From Stictocephala bisonia (lineage: Eukaryota > Arthropoda > Insecta > Hemiptera > Membracidae), in assembly GCA_035578905.1 (NCBI GenBank), contig JAQJVL010002150.1, forward strand, positions 1 to 64,000: a DNA stretch of 64,000 nt, written 5' to 3'. The notes beneath the pieces are model-generated. The model saw only the letters and a program-made list of their open reading frames with translations. It was not told the DNA's origin and did not search any database. Position numbers and translations under genes: made by a program. Below are positions 58,033 through 64,000 of this stretch, piece by piece. How positions within the stretch are numbered: the stretch's first letter is position 1; every line of letters begins with the position of its first letter.

Positions 58033-58957
58033 CCAAAACCCAGAAATAAGGAGCAGAACAGTCTTTTTGAGTTAGAATTGTGTAAGATGATAAAATATTT
58101 AGACATATCAGTTTCAACAATTTTCTAAATCATATATATTTTGGATAATGGGCTCCATGTAACTAGGCATACATATACACTGAGCTGAATATAATATACG
58201 AAGTCTAATAATACTTTGTGATTATTAATTTTTTTATCTTTAAGGAAAGACCGATGTAATTTTTAACCTTATTTTGCCATTTCCATATAGACTATTGATG
58301 TGTGCGAGAAACTTTTTCAAACAGAGTAAGGGAGAGAACCGGGATAGTAGAAGATGAATATTACTGATTAAAACTTCCAGTCAAGGTCAAGATTCTATCC
58401 TACGCTATCTCTAAGGATCAAAGTCCTAACGCCTTAAACCACTCAGCCACTGACTCTCACAATCCTGACACTATCCTGAAAAGGATGTATTAGACACTTC
58501 TTATATTATTCAGCTGTATTTACTGTAATGGATTTAGACTTTTTCGAAGATCCAGATAATATCAATCACATTGTTGAGCGTGTCACATTACTGGATGAAT
58601 AAACACGTTTGAAGTTTCAGGTGAAAGTAGTTTCAATCATAACATTCATAGTTGAGTCATATTTGTAAATATAAATTTCACCACTCATTATATTCTGATT
58701 GCTTTTTAAAGGCAATTATATAGAATGTAGTTTTTTTCACTTAGATAAACTTTGTTGAATAGGGCACGATGGCCCAGTGGCACGAAATGTTCTGGGTAGC
58801 GGCGTACGTCCTTGTGGCGTCCAGCGCCTTTTACGTGGTGGTGGGAAGTGGAGAGGTTCAACCATGGAACAACCCAGAGTCTGATGCAGCAGAAGACATG
58901 ACTCAGAACAATTTTAAAGTAAATGACTGCAATAAACAACAGTTGGATAGCAGGTAA
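41898..58957 (+). CDS. SLC17-family solute transporter gene (exons 1-9, 500-codon form)
   Basis: Nine exons joined by GT-AG introns in matching phases give 1500 nt: 41898-41919, 43991-44199, 49434-49676, 50523-50610, 51990-52216, 53654-53803, 54734-54866, 57308-57543 and 58763-58957. The product is a major-facilitator protein with about 12 membrane spans. Family markers in order are RYIMTLLGFLLTI (first span), the sequon NNRT in the first loop, GSLFWTYMTLQMPFG (span 2), FVIVRVLTGAGL, YPGTNVMLAKWAPPSEKSKL, FYVYGALGMFWV, LPKYMKSVLHHEIQDNGLL, NVRKLF, LDLSPNYSGTLMG and the C-terminal SGEVQPWNNP. The match covers the whole length of sialin, VGLUT and insect inorganic phosphate cotransporter-like proteins (about 500 residues). 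Members move organic anions or phosphate using sodium, proton or membrane potential. The substrate here cannot be told from sequence. The residue aligning by eye with the conserved Glu of VGLUT span 4 appears to be Leu. Confidence 0.92.
41985..42180. repeat. 31-bp AT-rich minisatellite in intron 1 (about 6 units)
   Basis: The unit is AAGCACAAAATGCACATATA followed by TATTACAATAC. It starts about 65 bp after the exon 1 donor. Confidence 0.9.
42190..43045. other. Intron 1 sequence, nothing recognised
   Basis: AT-rich, with no repeat or regulatory site that can be supported. Confidence 0.5.
43048..43932. mobile_element. Long-TIR MITE (Tc1/mariner-like) in intron 1
   Basis: The left end is CAGGGTTAATAAAAAGTTTG AAGATGGTTGA. 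The right end is TCAACCATCTTAATACTTTT TATTAACCCTA, its complement. TA lies on both sides (43046-43047 and 43933-43934). The arms extend about 230 bp, including GTGATCCACTATCTTCGTAG with CTACGAAGGTAGTGGATCAC. The middle (about 43290-43680) also shows weaker internal symmetry. No transposase. The open frame 43628-43819 lies within the right arm and is not a gene. Confidence 0.88.
43991..44199 (+). CDS. SLC17-type gene, exon 2
   Basis: Acceptor TCACTGTTGCAG, donor GTGAGC. Encodes the cytosolic PQRYIMTLLGF lead-in, the first membrane span (LLTIIGSTMKYAIGIAITEM) and the loop with a conserved-type DDPNICPF and glycosylation sequon NNRT. Starts in phase 1 and ends in phase 0. Confidence 0.9.
44819..45160 (-). 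pseudogene. LINE remnant: ORF2 C-terminal segment in intron 2
   Basis: The minus-strand frame (111 codons) reads YGLALWGST, NLNKVLLLQKRTISILTSL, RDSCRKAFKNLRIWKFIALY and IKAILLHV. This is the LQKRAIR...SCR.LFK.L.I...Y tail typical of CR1/jockey/RTE-like ORF2 proteins. The last part is low complexity and probably beyond the original frame. No RT core nearby. Confidence 0.75.
45929..46140 (+). pseudogene. Mariner transposase N-terminal fragment (left arm)
   Basis: The same reading as the right arm from ATG at 45929 through QISEVYGE, then a one-base deletion near 46048 shifts the frame into a stop. Confidence 0.8.
46136..46384 (-). pseudogene. Mariner transposase N-terminal fragment (right arm)
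   Basis: About 82 codons: MTPPIENPADCKVRAVIRFL, FKAVDIHHQISEVYGENIMS, DGMVRKWVRAFKDGR and HDEERSARPSVITD. This is the paired helix-turn-helix DNA-binding region of mariner transposases (also known from SETMAR). The frame runs into the palindrome centre, so no catalytic domain follows. A truncated protein of this kind would bind the TIR without cutting, if made. Confidence 0.85.
47126..49433. other. Remainder of intron 2, AT-rich
   Basis: Contains a tandem duplication: about 48250-48375 resembles about 48395-48500 (shared GATTTAAATATTATAAAA, AGTTTAGAGAAAG, ATTACCTCACTTTT). The stretch at 48880-49025 is GC-richer (CATCCCCTAGAGGCCCATCT, GGCCTCTAGGGTCCCCTTGA) and unassigned. No exon seen. Confidence 0.45.
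49434..49676 (+). CDS. SLC17-type gene, exon 3
   Basis: Acceptor CTTCTTAACAG, donor GTAAGT. Its 81 codons, phase 0 to phase 0, encode RFEWSETTQGVIFGS, span 2, the ERMGFRYIMGGG loop, span 3 and the start of span 4 (FVIVRVLTGAGL). Confidence 0.93.
50523..50610 (+). CDS. SLC17-type gene, exon 4
   Basis: Acceptor TTTTGTTCAG, donor GTAAGT. Encodes ATLYPGTNVMLAKWAPPSEK SKLGAIIYA and one base of a Gly codon (phase 1 end). The KWAPP-E-S-L motif is highly conserved in SLC17. Confidence 0.93.
50755..50940 (-). repeat. Dispersed SINE-like repeat, copy 3 (degraded), in intron 4
   Basis: GGCTATTTATTAATAGCCCA, TACAACTTTACATGAAATCG and TTTTGTCCATGCTAGAT follow the order of the copy at 8367-8690 in the same orientation, with many substitutions. 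Confidence 0.6.
51475..51850. repeat. Inverted and CCTAA-like repeats in intron 4
   Basis: CCGTTAATTCACTACCACTA at about 51481 is complementary to TAGTGGTAGTGAATTAACAG near 51838. Between them lie CACCTAACCTAACTTGACCT and GACCTAACCTAATCTAACCA, a degenerate five-base CCTAA-like tract resembling the insect telomere repeat. AGTGGTAGTGAA-type units repeat three times at 51767-51840. Confidence 0.55.
51990..52216 (+). CDS. SLC17-type gene, exon 5
   Basis: Acceptor TTTTTTTGTCTAG, donor GTAATG. Encodes GENLGFIFSMAMSGLILG (span 5), FYVYGALGMFWVALWFCLGY (span 6) and the central cytosolic loop with HPFITPGEREYLEKCL. Starts in phase 1 and ends in phase 0. Confidence 0.93.
52217..53653. other. Intron 5, AT-rich, nothing recognised
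   Basis: No repeat family member or exon seen. Confidence 0.5.
53654..53803 (+). CDS. SLC17-type gene, exon 6 (copy 1 of 3)
   Basis: Acceptor TTGTTATATAG, donor GTGAGT. Its 50 codons, phase 0 to phase 0, encode LPPTPWSQMARSLPLWGTVL, span 7, and LPKYMKSVLHHEIQD. This copy alone carries the 5' part (PTPWSQMARS), matching the usual SLC17 sequence after the central loop, so it is the ancestral exon. Confidence 0.92.
53826..53942 (+). CDS. Exon 6, partial tandem copy 2 (alternative or decayed)
   Basis: A 117-nt, phase-0 frame preceded by TATTACCCTTCAG and followed by donor GTGAGT. Reads FLPHWGTVLAQVDLDCGLVT then IMSDLPKYMKCALHHEIQD. The Trp of the DWG motif is replaced by Cys. Only 22 nt separate it from copy 1, too short for a spliceosomal intron. 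It could be used only instead of copy 1, by splicing from exon 5, or not at all. Confidence 0.55.
53964..54080 (+). CDS. Exon 6, partial tandem copy 3 (alternative or decayed)
   Basis: A 117-nt, phase-0 frame preceded by TTTTATCCTTGAG and followed by donor GTGAGT. Reads FLPHWGTVLAQVGYDWELVT then IVSDFPKYMKCVFHHEIQD. The 21-nt spacer after copy 2 is open and in frame, so copies 2 and 3 could also be read as one longer exon. Confidence 0.55.
54083..54733. other. Intron 6, mixed sequence
   Basis: A GC-richer patch at 54300-54430 (TTAGCACGGCAGGCGTTTTT, GACCGCGCGTGAGCTCTTGC) is unassigned. A short (TA)n lies at 54085-54101. Confidence 0.4.
54734..54866 (+). CDS. SLC17-type gene, exon 7
   Basis: Acceptor TTGTGTTACCAG, donor GTAGGT. 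Encodes NGLLTAIPYAAMTVVAVVSG (span 8), WLSDWILSKGYLSITNVRKL and FTVI plus one base (phase 1). The S-x-x-NVRKLF motif is characteristic of the family. Confidence 0.93.
55265..55610 (+). repeat. Unidentified retroelement 3' region with SINE-shared tail, intron 7
   Basis: A T/G-rich body (55265-55530) ends in TTTTGGTAAAGTTAGGTGGT, GAGAGGACTGTCTAGTCCTA, ACCTCACC and AATAAAGACGTATTTCATTT. The last part matches the tail fragment at 38733-38802 and the tail region of the 5S-like SINE. The open frame 55303-55527 is a compositional artefact. Confidence 0.5.
55615..57307. other. Remainder of intron 7, AT-rich
   Basis: Small GC-richer patches at 55900-56030 (GGTTGCCATGGAGAAAGGGC) and 57005-57130 are unassigned. 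No exon fits the reading phase. Confidence 0.4.
57308..57543 (+). CDS. SLC17-type gene, exon 8
   Basis: Acceptor TTGTCTTCCAG, donor GTATGT. Encodes AALGPSLGLMGAMRAG, VVAFFTLGMALMGFYYPSLS (spans 9-10), VNTLDLSPNYSGTLMGLIAL and GGMAGILSPYLAGVIAPQ (span 11). Starts in phase 1 and ends in phase 0. Confidence 0.94.
57957..58029. repeat. (TA)n microsatellite in intron 8
   Basis: About 36 TA dinucleotides after AAATAAATAAA. The unassigned 57720-57955 segment to its left may be a retroposed element whose tail seeded the repeat. Confidence 0.95.
58265..58462 (-). mobile_element. tRNA-derived SINE copy in intron 8
   Basis: Reverse orientation of the SINE at 16171-16400. The head at the right reads (minus) GAGAGTCAGTGGCTGAGTGG then TTTAAGGCG, with a body matching TAGAGATAGCG and TCTCCCTTACTCTG. 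The B-box region is degraded (GGATAGAATC). Confidence 0.8.
58763..58957 (+). CDS. SLC17-type gene, exon 9 (terminal exon of the short form)
   Basis: Acceptor TTTGTTGAATAG. Encodes GTMAQWHEMFWVAAYVLVAS (span 12) and the family C-terminal motif SGEVQPWNNP, then an acidic tail ending LDSR and TAA at 58955-58957. A donor-like AG/GTAATA overlaps the stop (58952-58957), so splicing there to the exon at 61478 would remove the stop and extend the protein. Confidence 0.92.
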   Translation, partial: GTMAQWHEMFWVAAYVLVASSAFYVVVGSGEVQPWNNPESDAAEDMTQNNFKVNDCNKQQLDSR

Positions 58958-59030
58958 TATGAATTTAGAATTAAGTGCAATAGAATGTAATTTAGTTTTT
59001 ATCAGTTTAAGTGCGTGTCAGGGGATTTTT

Positions 59031-59036
59031 AATAAA
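59031..59036 (+). terminator. Poly(A) signal AATAAA after exon 9
   Basis: AATAAA 74 nt after the stop codon, preceded by a GTGCGTGTCAGGGGATTTTT stretch. Supports exon 9 as a terminal exon. Confidence 0.6.
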
Positions 59037-59099
59037 GTTTACGAAACTGAACTCTTTTTTATGTAAGGTTACAATTGGACCACTTTAGCAATTTCCGAG

Positions 59100-59540
59100 T
59101 AACCTTTTCTCCTTTAACTTTCTCTATTATTCTTTAATTCTTTTAGTTATTTCTTTTGTTGTTTGTTCCGAAAACACCAGTTTTTTAACCTATTATCTTG
59201 TCTTATGCTGAATCTAATATCTTTGTCGTTTAGGACTCTTGATTTTATGTGTTATATTATATATAAGATCATCTATTGTTAGGCCAAGTTCTTGTATGTA
59301 CTATATTATTTATTTTAATCAATTAGCTGTTACTTTTAGTAACATTCTTGTAATTATTATTTTTGTTATTCTATCTTCGAGCCTTCTTAAAATGTGACCA
59401 AAGTAAGATATTATTTGTTTCTCATAAGATTGATTCAATTTCTTTATACACTGCATTGTTGGGTATTGGTCTCTAACCTTCTTTGATATAGTGTTTTTAT
59501 TTATGCATTTTCTGATTAAATGTCTATACTTTTTTTGGTA
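59100..59540 (-). pseudogene. LINE remnant: ORF2 C-terminal segment
   Basis: Minus-strand translation gives SYEKQIISYFGHILRRLEDR ITK, then YIQELGLTIDDLIYNITHKI KSPKRQRY, with several stops between. The FGHI-RR-DR motif followed by a D-I..A.E.GLT-DD block is typical of LINE ORF2 tails. Heavily decayed. Confidence 0.65.
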
Positions 59541-59639
59541 TTTTGTTAATTTGATTAATTTTAATGCAATCTTAATAGTTTTGTTAATAGGTAGATGTGG
59601 AGCTTAAACATTTTCTCATTACTTTACTATGAAAGATTT

Positions 59640-61470
59640 ATTTTGTTCTAGATCTGTTTACCAATATATTTCAACATATGAATTTTATGATCTATAATTC
59701 AGTGGACACATGCATGTTAAATTAACTGAATTTGGATCTATAATTATAAAAAATAATTTTACTAACTACGATCAGGCAAAGTTATTATTAGTTTATAGAA
59801 CTACTTTACTGGGCAGTAACTACCAGGAGAAACAAGTAGATCCCACCCACCCACTCATTCAGGTAGAGTGGTATTGAACCACCCATCCATACACGTAAGG
59901 TTGTACTGACTTGCCCACCCATACGTGCACTTCTGCCTAACTTAGAAATTCGTTATTATAACAATTTATTATACAGAGTCTTCGTCAAAATACTATATGA
60001 AGAAAATAGAAATAAACAAATTAAACATAATACAAATCACGTGTAAAGAAAAAAGTAATTAACCCGTAATCAAACAATACAAATTAATCTTAGGAATGTT
60101 ATATAGTCAAATTAACTATATAATAAAACTAATTAACTAACCCAATCGTTTATTATCTATACACATGAAACCGAAAGGGATATCAACAATGGGAGTTGTA
60201 CTTGCGTTTCATCACAGAGACAATGGATAAACCTAGTCGATCAGCATGCTGACGTGTCGGATTCAATACACCATCTGAAATGACAGCAGACCCCTAAGCC
60301 TTCAATCCCCCCATAAGCTCTGCCCCCCCCCCCCCCCAGTGTGCAGGTCTGCTTCACTCTTGCATATCAACATGAATAAAAAAGACTTTTTATAATGAAA
60401 TGATTTTTAAGTTGAACAATCACACTGAGTTAAAATAAAATTACTGTTTATCGAATTTTTTTATTATATTCTGGTAGATTATACCCACAAAAGTAGCTTA
60501 ATATCTACATTATGATAAAACTTTAATAAATAAGTTGTCAAATAAAAATTTGTAAAAACTGTAATATTTTGTTGTTTCTATCATAAATATTAAATGCATT
60601 TAACAGGTATTATTATTTAAGTTTTAAAATATATTTAGTACCACATAAATTGAGAAAAAATTCAGTATTATTTATTACGGGTCCAAAATAAAAAAAATAT
60701 TGTACTTATAAGGGTATAATATAATTAACGTTTTTAATTTTAGAAATTAATGATTACTTATTGTAAAAAATTTATTAAGATCAGTAGAGTTTAAATGTGT
60801 GTTTTTTTTCATATTTAGACGTTCTTCATAAATTCTGCTTCCAGTGTTTGTTTGTCGTTGAGTATATTTTAAAATACTATCTTTTGCAGGAGTCAGATTT
60901 AAAAGATTGTTCTTATCCTAATTTGTTGTCATAACAACAGCACATTCAGCAGTTTTCAAATACATTTATTACACGATTTTCCTTTATTTTAGTACGAATA
61001 ACAAAACAAAAACAATTTGATATTTTCTATGTTAAAATATTTGAAATTACTGTAGAATTTATGTCTACATGGTAAATGGTTATTATGTGCGAATAATATT
61101 TGTTTTTAACTACATTTACATCAGTAGAGTACCAATGAAATTCAGAGAAATATTCGAAAGTTGAATATTAAACATCCACATGAGTTCGTGTTTTTGTGTG
61201 CGTGTGTAATGCAAAGCATACATTAGCCTTGTTATTTTTTTCGACTAAAATAATTTCCATCTCCGATATAGTTGAAACTTTGTATAAATGTCAATATGGA
61301 TGGTACAATGTTAATAAGGTGTTAGTATTAAAAAAATAAATAAAACAAAACACTTTTAGGCTATTTTTATATATAGGTAGAGTTTTGTAAAAATATGGTT
61401 ACTTTTTCAAATAAGAAATCAGTATCAAGTAAAAATAATATGTATTACCTAATTAAATGTTTATTTTTAT
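59640..61470. other. AT-rich sequence with a 36-bp-family tract and poly(C)
   Basis: At 59838-59940 there are C-rich units of the 36-bp family (CCCACCCACCCACTCATTCA, GTAGAGTGGTATTGAACCAC, CCATACACGTAAGGTTGTAC). A poly(C) run lies at about 60326-60340. The rest is AT-rich without recognised elements. Confidence 0.5.
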
Positions 61471-61477
61471 CTTTCAG

Positions 61478-61499
61478 GTCTGAAGAGTTCCAGGTATAA
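61478..61499 (+). CDS. SLC17-type gene, optional exon 10 (alternative C-terminus)
   Basis: Acceptor TTATCTTTCAG, then bases completing Arg and codons for SEEFQV followed by TAA. It joins exon 9 in phase 2. The product would be 506 residues instead of 500. Downstream AATAAA sequences are present (for example near 61853), but the 3' end is not defined. The evidence is phase agreement and a strong acceptor only. Confidence 0.45.
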
Positions 61500-62365
61500 A
61501 AACATCTAGTGAAAACAAATTAAAAACTTAAAAGATCTCTACAACATGTTATTATTACAACATGATTTTGAAATTGAGTCTGTTAGGGTAATTATTTCAT
61601 ATGATAGGAAAGTAAGAAGGATCATTTTGTAATATATTGATAAATTAAAATGTAACAGTATTATAAAACTAAAATATACTTTGACAGCAATGAAACTACC
61701 GTCACTACGCTCCAATGGAAACGGTATCATATGTTAATCTTATTGTTAGGTTGTTTTGTAGTTTTTAATTGTGAAATTTTATGTTAATAGATAATTCATT
61801 TTCACTTTATTATTTATTAAACTTGATTACCTCGCATGATATAGATATTTTAGTAATAAAACATCCATATGTTGTAGTAACATTTAAATAATGTTTTGTA
61901 GTAAATATTTGTCACTATGTAATTATTGTCAAAACGTTAATTGATAGGTAATAAATGATAATTATGTTTTAATTGTTTTATAAGCATTAAATCTGCTTTG
62001 ATATACGTGTATATATTTTTTATTGTTAAATGTGTTTATTTGTCTCTGTTGTAACACCTGTATTGTACTTAGATTTATTTGTATGTTATTTAACTGGTTT
62101 TGTAGATTTGTGTAACCTTAGTTATAAGTACATAGTCATTTGCCAGTTATAATGGAGATCTGTAGATTGTTAAGAAATTGAATGAAACTCTTTTATGTGT
62201 GTTTAAATACAACTATTTTACTAACTATATTCGTCCTTTATTTCAATTTAAATCTGCTTTTGGGTCATCTTATAATTTATATTTTGTTTTAATTATTTAT
62301 GATAGACACATTTATTTTATATATTTAGTATTCTTAAATATATTATAACGATTAAGACATATAAC
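61500..62365. other. AT-rich sequence, possible 3' UTR of the long form
   Basis: No domain or repeat recognised. Confidence 0.35.
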
Positions 62366-62371
62366 ATTTTT

Positions 62372-62612
62372 TTTTTGAGCGGACGTAGCTTAGGGGCTTA
62401 GGCGATAGATTGTCAAGTCGATATTCCCGAATTCGATTCTCTGTGTTTTACCATAACAGATTTTACCCCTGTCCCGCTCCCGAAATTCAAAAGTCACATT
62501 AAGCAGGTGGGCCAACCAACCTACAAAGCGAAATGGGCTCATCTAATCAAGCGAAGAGAATCTTTAAAGGGAGATTTCTCCCCAATAAAAGCCATACGAA
62601 ATTCAAATTCTA
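62372..62612 (+). mobile_element. tRNA-derived SINE, second family
   Basis: The head AGCGGACGTAGCTTAGGGGC TTAGGCGATAG has an A box. About 35 bp later a B-box-like GAATTCGATTCTC follows. The body has CCCTGTCCCGCTCCCGAAAT and GTGGGCCAACCAACCTACAA. The end GGGAGATTTCTCCCC is a small perfect hairpin before AATAAAAGCCATACGAAATT. It is unlike the Ser/Leu-headed family at 16.2 kb. Confidence 0.75.
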
Positions 62613-62619
62613 ATACTCG

Positions 62620-63770
62620 TTTATTATTCTTTTAAAAGTGGTTTACAAAACGTATTTAATATTTATTTTTATATTTTGAAATAATTCATACGTTACACTT
62701 TAATCTGCGCTTGGTTGAATGATTTAAATTTTTTATATGTTTTCTTTAAAACTTTATGTTGCTCTTTTACTTATAAAACTATTAAGATGGTAGAATAAAG
62801 TGAAGTTGCATAGTAATTAAGAGAAACCTATGAAAGAGGACAACTAAACACCAGAGTTTAAAACGAGTTCTAATAAAAAATAAAAAAAACTTAAATAATT
62901 TTAAGTTTATTCGTCTAGACCTTACCATGTCGCAAAAGTACTGTTTTTAACTTGATAAATCAGTGGTAACTTAAACACTTGTTTATTTTAGAAAGAGCTT
63001 TTAAACTGTTTGATGTAACATTCATTTACCCGGTATGGAAGGACTAAAGAAAATTAATTTACTCTTGCTAACTTTAGAAATAGCACTATAAAAGCAGTTG
63101 ATTCATGCAGATAAGTTATGAATTTGAAATGAATAGATGTCTCTTTTATAAATCGTCACCTCTTTTCAGAATTAATATTATAAACGATTTATATCTTGTT
63201 AAAATTTTTACAGAACAAATTTCAATAAGTTCTAAAATATTTATTTTGTTTGATGACTTGTGATAGCTTTTTATAAGTTATTAAAATAAAAAATGAGATA
63301 TTTATATTAAACAATTATACTTGTTTTCAAATATGAATGGTTTTAAACATTCAGTACTCAGCTTAAACATTTTCACATCGGTCCCTAAGCTTTAATTAAT
63401 GGGCTATGAAAGAAATATAAAATTAATTCAAACTACTTAAGCTTAATTAATCTAAATTATAATTGCCATGTCTCCCGAGAGTGTCCTATTTTTATGCCTT
63501 GTTAATGGATGGAATTTTGAAGGATTTCAATTTGAAAATGAGAAACCAGAATAACCATCCAAATGAAGCTTGGATATGTAGAAAAACAGGAGGTTCAATT
63601 AGTGTCTGGTGTTTGTAGCGTGGTGAGAAGGGCCTTTGTTGAGAAATAGTTCTTAGAATGCGTAGAAACCCCCAATAATTTCAGAGTAATCGACTATATA
63701 GGCTTATACATATTGTTATATAAGTTTGTAGAAAGGCGAGTAATTATGAGTGCTGGTACAAGATGAGAAA
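62620..63770. other. AT-rich sequence, nothing recognised
   Basis: No element end or ORF of note was recognised before the retroelement fragment at the right edge. Confidence 0.4.
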
Positions 63771-63774
63771 TTAA

Positions 63775-63999
63775 ATTTTATTTGAATGTCATGACAGCCC
63801 AGTAAAACATTCCAATGGTGGACATTTTGTCTTTAGTAAAACATTCTTTAAGATTAAAGGTCGCTACTACTGGCCAAACATGTTAAAAGAGACAGAGAGG
63901 TACGTCAGGACCTGTGCTGACTGCCAGACGCGGGAAACGCCTAAGTTAGCTGCTGCTGGTCTACTGCAGCCCATTCCTGTCGGTCAACCTATGGTCTGA
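63775..63999 (+). pseudogene. Ty3/gypsy-type integrase zinc-finger fragment
   Basis: An open frame of about 74 codons with CHDSPV, GGHFVFSKT, IKGRYYWPNMLKETERYVRT, CADCQTRETPKLA and AGLLQPIPVGQP. This is the H2C2 zinc-binding head of an LTR-retrotransposon integrase (His/His then C-x2-C) with the conserved YYWP and GLLQP motifs. The spacing at the first His pair is irregular, and the frame reaches TGA at 63997-63999, before the catalytic core. Sequence upstream is not recognisable as RT/RNase H. It is a broken fragment, possibly continuing past the window edge. Confidence 0.8.
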
Positions 64000-64000
64000 A

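Noticed and set aside
57843..58120. Minus-strand frames with repeating Ile-Tyr
   Set aside because: Translation of the (TA)n microsatellite.

Overview
This is an AT-rich insect (arthropod) nuclear window. Evidence: large introns with GT/AG borders, a metazoan SLC17-type transporter gene, an R1-clade non-LTR retrotransposon, piggyBac and mariner DNA transposons, tRNA- and 5S-derived SINEs and many microsatellites. Nothing prokaryotic is present. A hemipteran-like host is a guess; the sequence does not fix the order.

Layout. 1-16 kb is repeat-dominated: two or more LINE remnants, a palindromic minisatellite (3350-4030), copies of a SINE-like dispersed family (about 705-1030 and 8367-8690), a hairpin MITE (8916-9073) and a 1.8-kb array of 31-bp units (12537-14350) that sits inside a 5S-rRNA-like SINE. 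16-20 kb holds a tRNA-derived SINE, a decayed LINE reverse transcriptase on the minus strand (17120-18740), and a coiled-coil exon resembling the active-zone protein Bruchpilot/ELKS (18918-20035, minus) with an in-frame stop. 24.3-26.8 kb is a piggyBac element with both ends and TTAA duplications. 27.0-32.4 kb is a full-length R1-clade LINE with both ORFs open, lying precisely within a (CA)n microsatellite. 33.9-35.5 kb is a 36-bp minisatellite whose relatives occur as short tracts elsewhere in the window. 36.4-41.2 kb contains two foldback elements and a purine-rich pentameric array.

41.8-61.5 kb is the one convincing host gene: a plus-strand SLC17-family (sialin / VGLUT / inorganic phosphate cotransporter type) major-facilitator transporter. 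I could place nine coding exons that join in consistent phases to exactly 500 codons, with a TATA box upstream, a poly(A) signal after exon 9 and an optional tenth exon that gives a different C-terminus. Exon 6 is followed by two partial tandem copies of itself. Its introns carry a long-TIR MITE, a palindromic mariner derivative nested in an older foldback element, and LINE fragments. 62-64 kb ends with a tRNA-derived SINE and the integrase zinc-finger segment of a Ty3/gypsy-type LTR retrotransposon at the right edge.

Most other open reading frames are low-complexity or tandem-repeat artefacts. The most interesting observations are the exon-6 triplication, the CA-targeted R1-clade LINE, the origin of the 31-bp array inside a 5S-derived SINE, and the unusual density of foldback elements.
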